Source: Verrucomicrobia bacterium IMCC26134 (GTDB taxonomy: Bacteria > Verrucomicrobiota > Verrucomicrobiia > Opitutales > Opitutaceae). Taken from it: a stretch of DNA of 64,000 nucleotides. The notes beneath the pieces are model-generated. The model did not search any database. It saw only the letters and a program-made list of their open reading frames with translations, and was not told the origin of the DNA. A program made the translations under genes and the position numbers. Location of the stretch: NCBI GenBank assembly GCA_000972765.1, contig CP011265.1, positions 124,001-188,000 on the forward strand, given 5' to 3'. Shown in pieces: positions 1 through 10,200 of the stretch; the first letter of the stretch is position 1; every line of letters starts with the position of its first letter.

Positions 1-3000
1 CCGTAAGCGCGGAGAGTTGTCCGTCGGCGTTGGCCCAGGTTTCAATGGCGTTCTTGAGGGAGGCGGCGGATGCCACGTAGAATGAATCGACGCTGAGACC
101 GGTGTCCGCAAACAGCTTGATGTCCTCGGCCCTCACGCGCCGGAGCAGCGCCGATTCCCGCGCATACTCCGCCATGCTCCCTGCCACGCTTGCCCCGCTC
201 CAGGCGTCCTCGCCGGGGGCAAAAATAATCACGCGGTTGCGCACCGTAGCCTGCTGGACCCGGAGGAGCGAAGGCATGCTCACTTGCCCCCATACGTCGC
301 GGGCCTGGACCAGCACCGTGTAGGGCGCTCCGCCTTCGCTAAACCCGCCCACGAGCGCCGTCCATTGCCCGGTTGCCGCGTCTTTGGCCAACTGGACCTC
401 CGGTAGGTCGACCACCGGCTCGTCCCCGCTCGGACTGTAGTTGGGCGGCACGATAACGCCCCAGACCTTGTCTATGCCAAAGCCTGATTCCACATCTACC
501 GTTAGCCGCGCCTCCTGGGTGCCTTGCAGCGAAATGTCCCCACTACTCGCGTAAACCACCGGGCGTCCCGAGCTCGCCACGCTCTCGAGCGCCAGCTTGC
601 CGGCGGCCAGAACCGCGCCCCCGGTGCCGCTCTGCGGCGTCTGGAGACCGGCCATGGCCCCGATCGCATCGGCGTGGGCCGCGCCGAGCGATTTGCCGGA
701 CGCAACACCGCTCCACCACAAAGAAGAATAACTGACCAAGCCGTTCGCGGCCAAGTGCGCCAGTTCATTGGCACCGCTGGAGCTGAACACCAACCGGCGC
801 GCCGAATAGACATCCGTCGACATCATCGGTCCGGCGACACGCGCGCCAAAACAGCTTTCCACCACCACCACCACGGACAAACTCGGACGGGTGGATTGCA
901 GTGTATCGAGCCAGTTATCCAGTTCGACGCCACTTACGCTTTCATTTTCAGACAGCAGGAAGAGCCCGTCGCCGTTGGGTGCGACGCGGCCGTGGTCTAC
1001 AAGGTAGACCAGCAGCACGTCGGTGTCGGCCTCCACCGCGCCGCCGCCGAGCGCGGAGGCGAGACCTGCCCGCGTGGGCACTGCATCCGCCTCGGCGCCA
1101 TGGCCGAGCCAGCGGATTTGCCCGTCGCTCAGGCCACGGTATTTCAGCACCTCCCGGGCCCGGGAGTTTAAGGCATGGGCGGCCGGCCACACCGGATCAT
1201 TCGGCCCACGGCGCCCATCCACCAGCAAGGCACGCCACTTGAGTCCCGCCTGACCGCCGCGCTGGACGACATTCACCCAGGCCACTCCGGTCCGGCCGGC
1301 GGCGTTGCGCGCGACCACTTGATCAATACCTGGGGTGTTGCCGGCCACGTAGCGCCCGGTCGCCGCCTGAATGCTGCCGCCGCTCCGCGCGGGGCCCATG
1401 CTCCAAACCAGTGTGCCGTCGTTGTTGATACTTGCGAAGTCGATGCTCTCGCCCGTGCCCACCGTCGCGACCGTGGGGCTGATTTGCAGATGGCGAGCCG
1501 GGTTGCGGAGGAAAATGAGCGCGCCATCCGTGCCACCGCCGATGATGTCCGGGTCCCCGTCGCCATCGAAGTCCATCACCGTCGCCGTTAGCCCGGCGCG
1601 GAAGCCGTTGAAGGTGCCGCCCCAAACTTTGCTTTCGAGCAGGAACGAGCCGTCCGCCTGGCCAAGGAAGCGCCACAGGCGGCCGGCGGAATCGGAGGCC
1701 AAGACGTCCGCTCGCTGGTCGTCATTCGTATCCGCCACCGATAGCGCCGTGCCGCCGGTCACAGGTATGCCGAGTAGGTTTGGCTGGGTGGCGGGCAAGG
1801 CGTAGGGCAGCTCGCCGGAGGTTTTTGCGAAGTGCAGGACGGTGGATTCGTTAAGGACGAGGAGGTCGGGGCCTCCGGATTTTACCCAGAGCGTCGGGCG
1901 GACTGCGCCGGTGCCGATGGCCAGATTGCCCACCCACTCGAAAGGGGCCGCCCCGCCGCTCGTGGCGCGGTAGAAACGCAGGAGGCCGTCATTCGACCCC
2001 ACCACGAGATCGGCGCGCCCGTCGCCATTCCAGTCGCCGAGGGCCGGATAGACCGGGCCGCCCGGCCATTCGGGTAGGTCATTCACAGTTTGCGGGACCG
2101 GATCCGCGGCGAATGGCGATCCATCATTGCGCAAGAACCGCACCGCGCCACCCACGCCGCCTACGACCATATCCAGATCCCCGTCGCCGTCCCAATCTCC
2201 CAGGGCCGGGGCACTATTGCCTCCGGCTAGGGCAAAACTGCCCGCTTCGTTTGTGTAAGGGTTGGAGAAAAAGCTGCCCGACCCACGTTGGCGGTCGGCG
2301 GGAAAAATCTGCTGGTTGACGACCACCAGGGCGGAGTCTGCCCAGACCACTCCGCCCGCTTGGGCCGTGTCGCGAAAGAGGGGAGAAGATCCGGCGGTAA
2401 ACTCGGCTAACAGGGACTGCCCGTCACCATCCGTGTCCGAAGTGGCACTATTTGATAAGGTTCCGTAGTAATATTGCTCAAAGCCGTCATTGATACCATC
2501 GCCGTCGGTATCGTTCGAGAGAAAGAAGGCAACCGCCTCGTGGTCAGTGCCGGTCCTCATGGTAAAGGAGATCTGACGCAGGGGCACGCCCCAAGCATCC
2601 TGCTGGCGCACACCATCCAGCGTCCAATAGGCAAAGCTCGCATCCGTGATTGCATCCGTAGTCACGACCGTGCCGTCGGCGACGATCGCCGACTGGCTGA
2701 CCATGCCGGCCGGTTCGCTCCGCAGCGTGTAGCGTGAGAACCCGGCGAAATTTACCGTCACCAAATCGGAATCCCCATAGGCCACCCCCCCCTCGGAAAG
2801 CGAGTTGGCAAAGACGGGCGAGGTGCCCGCTTGATATTCCGCCAGCATAGTTCGTCCATCTCGGTCGCTGTCTGCCGTCGCATCGTTGCTGAGGGTGCCG
2901 TAGTAGTAGTTTTCCCAGGCATCGGGCACGCCATCGGCATCGGTATCTCCCGTGAAGAAATTGGCGGTGGCGACGCGGTTGGCGGCCTCCATGGTAAAGG

Positions 3001-3805
3001 AGACCAAACGCAGCGCGATGCCCCACGCATCTTGCTGCCGGACGCCATCGACCAACCAATAACCGAACTCCGCATCCGTGATCTCTGGGGTGGTGATCAC
3101 GGTGCCCAGCGCCGCGTAGCCTGATAGGTCGACGGCCCCAAGTGGGCTCTGGTTGACGGTGTAGCTGGCGTAGCCGGAGAGATTACAGGTCACCAACGCG
3201 GAGCTCGCGGTGCTCACGCCTCCGGCGAGACTGTTGTTCGGGTAGAGGGGATGGGTGCCTCCGGCATATTCCTGCAGCAGGCTCAGCCCATCGCCATCGG
3301 TATCCGAGCCTGACACGTTAATGAGTGACCCGTAGTATTCGATCTCGAACCAATCGGGCACGCCATCGGCATCGCTATCGCGCGTGCCCGGCAAGTAGTG
3401 CGCGGTGGCGGTGGTGTTTTCGTAAAGGGTAAAAGAGATCGGATTGAGCGAACGCCCCCAAGCATCGCGATAGACCGTGGCGGGGGAGGACGAGTTCGTC
3501 CAATGGGTGAACTGGTAGCTTTCGCTGGTCGCAGGCGCGCTGACCGTCGTGTTAATTACTGCCGTTTCGAGCCACTGATCGGAGGCGACGCCGGCTATGA
3601 CATTGCTTCCGGAGGAGGCGGCATCGTTGACCGAATTCTGGACGAAGTTGACAGTGGCGCCCGACACCTCCCCGAGGCTGAAGCAAACCGATGCCACTAC
3701 CGCGAGCAGCCGCGCTCGCCCGGGCGAAGACCCCGGCACCGGACCGCGCGTCCGCCTTAAGCACCTTTGGGAAACGCGGGCGGCGGTGGAGGCTTCGGAG
3801 AACAT
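1..3805 (-). CDS. Secreted TSP3/VCBS-repeat protein with C13 (legumain-like) peptidase domain, C-terminus cut by window edge
   Basis: An open frame of about 1268 codons runs off the left edge, so the C-terminus is missing. A hydrophobic segment near residues 32-50 (LLAVVASVCFSLG) looks like a signal peptide. An in-frame GTG shortly before it could be the true start instead of the ATG used here. Three calcium-binding TSP3-type motifs (DTDGDG, DSDRDG, DTDGDG) alternate with similar beta-rich units. FG-GAP/VCBS-like units follow (GDWDGDGDLDMVVGG, DWNGDGRADLVVGSNDG, DFDGDGDPDIIGGG). Near residues 930-990 lies a C13-type catalytic pair: His in VYLVDHG and Cys in VVVESCFG, about 47 residues apart, as in bacterial C13 peptidases. 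The substrate is unknown; an exported or surface protease is inferred. It lies 50 bases downstream of the RCC1-repeat gene on the same strand. The peptidase call is fairly firm, activity unproven. Confidence 0.8.
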   Translation of the reverse strand, partial: MFSEASTAARVSQRCLRRTRGPVPGSSPGRARLLAVVASVCFSLGEVSGATVNFVQNSVNDAASSGSNVIAGVASDQWLETAVINTTVSAPATSESYQFTHWTNSSSPATVYRDAWGRSLNPISFTLYENTTATAHYLPGTRDSDADGVPDWFEIEYYGSLINVSGSDTDGDGLSLLQEYAGGTHPLYPNNSLAGGVSTASSALVTCNLSGYASYTVNQSPLGAVDLSGYAALGTVITTPEITDAEFGYWLVDGVRQQDAWGIALRLVSFTMEAANRVATANFFTGDTDADGVPDAWENYYYGTLSNDATADSDRDGRTMLAEYQAGTSPVFANSLSEGGVAYGDSDLVTVNFAGFSRYTLRSEPAGMVSQSAIVADGTVVTTDAITDASFAYWTLDGVRQQDAWGVPLRQISFTMRTGTDHEAVAFFLSNDTDGDGINDGFEQYYYGTLSNSATSDTDGDGQSLLAEFTAGSSPLFRDTAQAGGVVWADSALVVVNQQIFPADRQRGSGSFFSNPYTNEAGSFALAGGNSAPALGDWDGDGDLDMVVGGVGGAVRFLRNDGSPFAADPVPQTVNDLPEWPGGPVYPALGDWNGDGRADLVVGSNDGLLRFYRATSGGAAPFEWVGNLAIGTGAVRPTLWVKSGGPDLLVLNESTVLHFAKTSGELPYALPATQPNLLGIPVTGGTALSVADTNDDQRADVLASDSAGRLWRFLGQADGSFLLESKVWGGTFNGFRAGLTATVMDFDGDGDPDIIGGGTDGALIFLRNPARHLQISPTVATVGTGESIDFASINNDGTLVWSMGPARSGGSIQAATGRYVAGNTPGIDQVVARNAAGRTGVAWVNVVQRGGQAGLKWRALLVDGRRGPNDPVWPAAHALNSRAREVLKYRGLSDGQIRWLGHGAEADAVPTRAGLASALGGGAVEADTDVLLVYLVDHGRVAPNGDGLFLLSENESVSGVELDNWLDTLQSTRPSLSVVVVVESCFGARVAGPMMSTDVYSARRLVFSSSGANELAHLAANGLVSYSSLWWSGVASGKSLGAAHADAIGAMAGLQTPQSGTGGAVLAAGKLALESVASSGRPVVYASSGDISLQGTQEARLTVDVESGFGIDKVWGVIVPPNYSPSGDEPVVDLPEVQLAKDAATGQWTALVGGFSEGGAPYTVLVQARDVWGQVSMPSLLRVQQATVRNRVIIFAPGEDAWSGASVAGSMAEYARESALLRRVRAEDIKLFADTGLSVDSFYVASAASLKNAIETWANADGQLSALT

Positions 3806-3855
3806 GAGGGCTAGGAAATGATGAACGAGAGAACGCGCACGGGTCTGGGCGGTGA

Positions 3856-6800
3856 TCAGAGAGCTTTGGCCTTAAGGGCCAGACTGTGGAAAGAACCGGC
3901 GGCGATGGCGGTCACGCCGCTCAAGCCGGCGGGGATGGTCGTTTGGCCAGAAGAGTTATTGCCCCAAGCCACGACGGTTCCGTCGCTCTTGAGGGCCAGA
4001 CTGTGGTATTCTCCGGCGGCGATGGCGATGACGCCGCTCAAGCCGGCGGGGATGGTCGTTTGGCCTTTGGAGTTATCACCCCAAGCCACGACGGTTCCGT
4101 CGCTCTTGAGGGCCAGACTGTGGGAACGCCCGGCGACGATGGCGGTCACGCCGCTCAAGCCGGCAGGTGTAACGGCAGGTGTAACGTCACCACCCCAAGC
4201 CACGACGGTTCCGTCGGTCTTAAGGGCCAGACTGTGGTAAGTCCCCGCGGCCAAGGCGGTCACACCGCTCAAGCCGGCGGGGATGGTTGTTTGGCCATTG
4301 TAATTATAACCCCAAGCCACGACGGTGCCGCCGCTCTTGAGGGCCAGACTGTGGGAACTCCCGGCGGCGATGGCGGTCACGCCGCTCAAGCCGGCGGGGA
4401 TAGTCGTTTCGCCATAGGAGTTACTTCCCCAAGCCACGACGGTTCCGTCGCTCTTGAGGGCCAGACTGTGTTGACTCCCGGCGGAGATGGCGGTCACGCC
4501 GCTCAAGCCGGCTGGGGGATCGTAACCACTCCAATCCACGACGGTTCCGTCGCTCTTGAGGGCCAGACTGCGGTAACTCCCGGCGGCGATGGCGGTCACG
4601 CCGCTCAAGCCGGCGGGGATGTAAAAGTTACTTCCCCAGCCGACAACGAGTCGGATGCCATTATACGGGCGGTTGGCGGCGTGCCAGCCTGCAGGCATAA
4701 GCAAGTCCGCCCGAGCTTGGCTGGTTATCGTGAGCTCGGGTCCTTCGGCCGGTGCGAGGTTCATCTTTTTAAAGACAAAGGGCGTGGCATAGGTTTGAAC
4801 GGTGCTTCCAGCGATTAGCGTGACACTCGAGAAAACTCCGCTACTGGCGTTGGCCTTCAGCTCGCCGCTCTCGACGACCAAGCCTGCATCGCCATCGGCA
4901 TAGAGCCAGAAAAGGGCATTCAGCACCTCGTCATCGGTGGGTGCGTTTTTGCTGACCGTCACGGCTTCGGTGCCTGCGGTGGCGGGAACGGTAATCCAGT
5001 CGATGGGGAGCAGGCCACGCCCATCGAGGGCGAGGATCTCGAACTTGATTTGCCCGAGCTGGACGTTCCAATCGGCGGCGACGTCCCAGGTGACCGTGTG
5101 GTCGGTGTTGCTGGCGATGGCATCGCCGATTTTGTTTCCGGTGCCCTCGGCGAAGGTCACGGGTTTGACGAGGTTGGCGAAGGAGCGGGTGCCATCGATG
5201 AAGGCGAGTGCGCGGGTTCTCACCGTGGCATCGTCGGGATCATTCACGCGGAAAACGACATCCATGAGGGTGGTGCCGGGGCGCATGGTGGCGGATTTGA
5301 TGACGACGGTGGGGGCGGTATTGGCCGGTGCGATCGGGGACGGCGGGTTATAAACGAGCAGGGTGGCCGCGAACAAGGTGACGCCCGAGGGTGCGGCGGC
5401 GTTGGTGGCAACGAGCCTGTAATCCTCGCCGCCGTCGCTACTCTGAAGGTTCATAAGGGTGAGGGTGGCGGTCGTCTGCCCGATCAGGGCTGTGTTGCCC
5501 TTGAACCATTGTAGGGTTGGGGTCGGGCTGCCGGTGACCACGGCGGTGAAGGTGGCGCTGCCGCCGACGGTGGCGGTCTGCAAAGCGGGCTGGGTGGTGA
5601 AGGCCGGCACGGTGTTGACGATCAGGGTGGCCGTGGATGAGGTGACTCCCGAGGGGGCGGCGACGTTGGTGGCGACGACCTTGTAGTCGCCGGCGTCAGA
5701 GAGTTGGACGATCGAGATGGTCAGCGAGGCGGAGGTTTGGCCGGCAAGGGGGGTGTTGCCCTTGAACCATTGCAGGGTCGGGGTCGGCCAGCCGGCTACC
5801 GTGGCGGTGAAGGTGGCGGTGCCGCCGAAAGTGACGGACTGCACTGCGGGCTGGGTGGTGAAGACCGGTGCGGCAGGGGCGACCAAGCCTTGTGTGACTT
5901 CGGCGCTGGTTTCGCTGCCGAAGGCGTTGGAGACTTTAACAGTATAGTTGCCGGTATCGGTGACGGACGCGGAGGCGATGTTGTAGGTGGCACTGGTCGC
6001 GCCGGGAAGGGCGTTGCCATCTTTGAACCACTGATAGGTAAAGGGGCCGGTGCCGGCGGCGACCACGCTCAGGCTGCCAGCTTGGCCCAGAACCAACTCT
6101 TGTGCAAGGGGTTGAGTCGCGATGCCTGCGATGTCAGAATTCGATGCGGCCACCTTGAGGGCGGTCATCTGGAACCGGGGGGCGACTACTGAGGAGATGG
6201 TGCGACCGCCAAAAGCGACGGCATCAAAAGCGGACGTAATCGCCGAGGGCTTCGAGGTCGCAGTGATGGTGGTGCTGTTCGAAGAGTAAACGACGGCGCC
6301 TGCCTTGCGGATAATAAAACTCAAGTTAAGGTCGGTCGAACTTTTGCGGGTTATCCCGTAGGTGAAATCGTAGAGGTTAGTGCCGGTCTCCGTGCTCCAA
6401 ACAACGGACGAGGTTGAGGCGGTGACGTTGCCCACGCTAATTGCGGTCGGCGAACTGTAGGCATTCACGCCCACGGAGAGTAGCTCGTAGCTGGCATAGG
6501 CCGTGCCGGTCTGGGCGGCACGAGCCACAAGAACAGTCGTCGTTGTTGTTGCATTTGACGACAGGGCGCGGTAGCCCTTCCAACCGAAGGTTCCTCCACC
6601 TAGGGCCGTGCCATTATTACTTAGGCCGGAATTGAGCAGTGTGGTCAGCGGGTCGACACCCCCCGAATTGAAGAGACCGATAGCTATATTCTGCAAACCG
6701 GATGAATAGAATGATCCAGTAAGCTTGATATAGTCGTTTACGTTCGCCAGGCTGAGGGGATTTTGAGTGATGCGTGCGCAGGCATTGATGACGGCTGAAG

Positions 6801-7080
6801 ACGAGGCTGCTCCGCTAAGCACCAAACCAGACGCGGTGCCGTTGCCTGTATATCCCAGCGTGCCCGAGGCCTTGGAGTAGGCACCGCACCAAGTCGTGCC
6901 GGTCGGTGTGATGACGCTGGGCGAGACACTGTAGGTGTCGGTTGAAAAATCGGTCTGGAAAACCACTGACTCGGCGCGGAGGTTTGTGGCCAGGCCAGTC
7001 AGGAGGGCTACTGTAAGAAGTCTAAATCCTGCCGGGGATCGGGCTGCCGCGAGCAGGGAAAAGAGCGTGGTGGTTTTCAT
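3856..7080 (-). CDS. Secreted protein with three Ig-like domains and RCC1-like repeats
   Basis: This 1074-residue protein starts at the ATG preceding MKTTTLFSLL. The frame extends 25 codons further upstream, but this start gives a good signal peptide, with probable cleavage after ATNLRA. About 290 residues with a LamG-like beta-sandwich look follow the signal. Three Ig-like domains come next, each with the QWFK core and a D.G.Y strand (near residues 330-590), then a short linker domain. The C-terminus has seven RCC1-like repeats of about 37 residues (SGVTAIAAGS.HSLALKSDGTVVAWG), which should fold as a beta-propeller. No catalytic site is visible, so a surface or extracellular binding role is inferred. 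It lies between the giant MBG gene and the C13 peptidase gene on the same strand, with gaps of 154 and 50 bases, so the three may be co-transcribed. Confidence 0.85.
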   Translation of the reverse strand: MKTTTLFSLLAAARSPAGFRLLTVALLTGLATNLRAESVVFQTDFSTDTYSVSPSVITPTGTTWCGAYSKASGTLGYTGNGTASGLVLSGAASSSAVINACARITQNPLSLANVNDYIKLTGSFYSSGLQNIAIGLFNSGGVDPLTTLLNSGLSNNGTALGGGTFGWKGYRALSSNATTTTTVLVARAAQTGTAYASYELLSVGVNAYSSPTAISVGNVTASTSSVVWSTETGTNLYDFTYGITRKSSTDLNLSFIIRKAGAVVYSSNSTTITATSKPSAITSAFDAVAFGGRTISSVVAPRFQMTALKVAASNSDIAGIATQPLAQELVLGQAGSLSVVAAGTGPFTYQWFKDGNALPGATSATYNIASASVTDTGNYTVKVSNAFGSETSAEVTQGLVAPAAPVFTTQPAVQSVTFGGTATFTATVAGWPTPTLQWFKGNTPLAGQTSASLTISIVQLSDAGDYKVVATNVAAPSGVTSSTATLIVNTVPAFTTQPALQTATVGGSATFTAVVTGSPTPTLQWFKGNTALIGQTTATLTLMNLQSSDGGEDYRLVATNAAAPSGVTLFAATLLVYNPPSPIAPANTAPTVVIKSATMRPGTTLMDVVFRVNDPDDATVRTRALAFIDGTRSFANLVKPVTFAEGTGNKIGDAIASNTDHTVTWDVAADWNVQLGQIKFEILALDGRGLLPIDWITVPATAGTEAVTVSKNAPTDDEVLNALFWLYADGDAGLVVESGELKANASSGVFSSVTLIAGSTVQTYATPFVFKKMNLAPAEGPELTITSQARADLLMPAGWHAANRPYNGIRLVVGWGSNFYIPAGLSGVTAIAAGSYRSLALKSDGTVVDWSGYDPPAGLSGVTAISAGSQHSLALKSDGTVVAWGSNSYGETTIPAGLSGVTAIAAGSSHSLALKSGGTVVAWGYNYNGQTTIPAGLSGVTALAAGTYHSLALKTDGTVVAWGGDVTPAVTPAGLSGVTAIVAGRSHSLALKSDGTVVAWGDNSKGQTTIPAGLSGVIAIAAGEYHSLALKSDGTVVAWGNNSSGQTTIPAGLSGVTAIAAGSFHSLALKAKAL
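3870..4640 (-). repeat. Seven coding tandem repeats (RCC1-like units)
   Basis: A unit of about 110-120 bases recurs seven times, each with the plus-strand strings GAGGGCCAGACTG and CACGACGGTTCCGTCG or close variants. Unit length varies because the loop between blades differs. The repeats encode the C-terminal RCC1-like propeller of the protein above and are coding sequence, not an array of another type. Confidence 0.85.
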
Positions 7081-7234
7081 AATAAGTGAGAGATGGTTAA
7101 AAGGGTGTCGGGCGGGCGGCTGAAGGACCACCATGCGCCTAGATGCGCGGGGCAAGACCGTAGGGGCTGTAGGCCCCGAGCAACAAGCAGAAGAGTAGTT
7201 TAGTGGTGCTGGCCGACATTTTTCGGAGTCGTTT

Positions 7235-10200
7235 TTAGGGCAGAATTGCCACGCGGAAGAAGCGGCGACCGCCGACGGGGGTGGAGTCCACGATCGTCAC
7301 CTCGGCGCCCGTGCCGACGACGTCGGCGCCGGCCAGCGGGCTCCACGTGGCGAGATCGGTGCTCACCTGGACTTGGTAGGCGACGCCGTAGGCGGCGAAC
7401 CAACGGAGGGCGAATCCTGTTTGACCGTATCCGGCGACGGTAGTTTTTAAGAGCGACTGCCCATCGGCGGGATTGGTCGAGGCGAGGAACTCGGCCTGAT
7501 TGGTTTGCCCGTCGCCGTCGGCGTCGGCGTTTGTGGCGGCGGCAGAATTGCCGAGGGTGGCCAGCGCCCAATCGGCGTAGGTGCGTGCAAACAGGACCGT
7601 CTGCCCGGTGATTGCGTTGGGGGTGGAGGGGCCATCCACGCTGTAGGGGGCGACTTCGACCGCGGAGAGCGTGAGCGGGAACCGGACTTGGCTGGTGGCT
7701 GCCGACTGGATCTCAAACACGATGTTGGCCACGGCGGAACCCACCGGGAACGTGTGCGAGGATCCCCACGCGGATGCGAATGAGACGCTTCCGGTCTGGC
7801 TCGCATAGACGTTGCCAGGAGCGACGTTCCAGGTCGGAGACATGCCCGCTGGCAGCGCGCCCGCTGGCACGACGAGCGAGGAAGCGCCGGCGATGCGCAG
7901 CAGGGACGCGGGGTAGTTCACTTGGAACGACAGGCCGGCCTGGCCGGCGTCCACTCCATCGAGATAAACCTGAGCGAGAACCTTGTTGGCATTGGCCCCG
8001 GTTAGCCGGGTTAGCACAAGGCGAGCGGCCAGGGTGACCTGAGCCGTGGAGCGCAACAGGCTGCCGGCGGCAGAGGTGGATAATACTGTCGCCAGCGTGC
8101 GCACAGAGGGCGTGCTCGAAGCCGCAGCCCGCGTAGTCTGTGGCGTGTAGGGGAATGAGGGGGCCTCATCCAATCGGGTGACTACACGCAGCACTTTGAT
8201 GGCGTCGCCCTCGGTGAGGATATTATCCAGATTCAGGTCGTTGAGCGCGTGGTCCCATGAACGGATCTGCGCGGGGTTGGCGTAGAGGCGGATGAGTTCG
8301 GCGGCATCCGCGACGTCGAGACGGCCGTTGTTATTGGCGTCTCCGGGGATATCGCGCCGGGCGATGGCCATAGAGCCGCCCTTTAGCTTGGTGTAGCCTT
8401 CGATGGGTTGACCAAAGACATTGCTGATACTGAGCAGGGTCGGTGCGAGGGCGACTGCGGCTCCTGCGGGCACGCTGCGAGTCGTAATGCGTATCGTGCC
8501 GACCAGTTGGCGGCCTTCGGAGAAGGTCGAGGGGAAGGTCGTTCCGACCACCCGCACGGTGCCGGCGTTCTGGTCGATGACCACCTGGGTGTTGTTGGCC
8601 AGCTTCGGGCCGAATACGAAGGACGGTTTGGTAAGGTAGGCTTTGTCGTAGGAGACGACGAAGCTCAGGCCAGTGACATCGCCAAGGCTGTCCAGGTAAA
8701 CGGGGACGTCGATGGTGCGGTTTTCCGCCGTCGAGGCGGGAGGCTCCAGCGAGAGCATCTGATCGGGCGTGCGCACGGTGATCGTCACAGGCGCGGTGCT
8801 GGATGTGCCGTAAGCGTTGGTCGCTTGAAGGGTATAAGCCCCGCCGTTGGTCGGAGTGGTCGCCGCCACGGTATAGGTGCTGGCGGTCGCTCCTGAAATC
8901 GCGGCGCCGTCCTTGAACCACTGGAAGGTGACAGGGAGTGCGCCGAGCATATCGGCGGAAAGCGTAAAAGAATCGCCCTCGTCGACAGTCAGGTCCGAAA
9001 GAAGAGAGGTGAAGGCTGGAACGGGGCCGTTGATTTTGGCGACAAACATGTCCCAAAAACCTCCTCCTGAGACGGTCTGCGTGCCGAAGTTCGCGGTAGT
9101 GTCAAAAATACCGGCCTGGAAAATCTCGCCGGACGAGTTGATGGCGATGGACTGGCTAAAGTCGTTGTTCGCGCCACCAGCGCCCAGAGCCCAGACGACG
9201 CCGGCGCCCGCGCGGAGTTTAGCCACAAAGGCATCGGATAAACCGGCCGCGGTAAGCGTGGTGGAGCCGAAGGCAGCCGAGTTTTGCAAGGAGCCGGAGA
9301 GCACCATCGTGCCAAGCGGATCGGCGGCGATCGCAAGGGCGGTATCGCTGCCGGTGCCGCCGTAACGATTGGCCTCAAGGATCGAGGCGTCGGCGAGGCC
9401 GAGACGGACCACGAAGATATCTTCGGCCCCGGCACTGGCGAGACTGGTGGCACCGAACCCGGTGGCGGCGGAGCCCGTGAATGAACCTGCTACCCAGAGG
9501 CCGCCCGAAGTGTCAAAGGCTACGCCGCGAGCGTTGTCCGCGGTCGTGCCGCCAAATCGTTTGGCCCAAAGAAAAACGCCTGAGGCATCAAGGCTGGCTG
9601 CAAACGCATCCGTGCCGCCCGCGCTGGTAAGCGTGATGGAGCCAAATGTGGCGCCGACGTTGAAGGAGCCGGCCACGGCGATTTCTCCTATGGCGCTGAC
9701 AGCGACGGCATAGGTGATATCGTTGCCCGTGCCGCCCATCTTGCGCGCCCAAACCGGAGTGCCGGAGGAGTCGAGCTTGGCCAGGAAGCCATCGCTCCCG
9801 CCCGAGCTGGTGAGCGTGGTCGAACCAAACGTGATCGATGAGCTGAACTGTCCTGCTAGGTAGAGATTTCCCGAAGCATCGACGGCCATGGCGTGCAGGC
9901 TGTCGCTCCCAGTGCCTCCAAAGCGCTTGGCCCATACCGTGGTCCCGCTGGCGTTGAGATTTACCAGAACAATGTCCTTGGAACCGGCGGACGTTAGCGC
10001 GGTGCCGGAGATTGTGGTCGAGGTGAGGAATTCTCCGCCTGCCACTATCCCCCCACCGGTTAGGGCGACGACTGTTTTTGCGAAATCAGAATTTACCCCG
10101 CCGAATTGGCGCGACCAAGCCACGGTTCCATCTCGGGTTAATTTAACGAGGACGGTGTCGCTCAGGCTGCCACCTGACGCTGTGAGCGTCGAGCTGCCGA

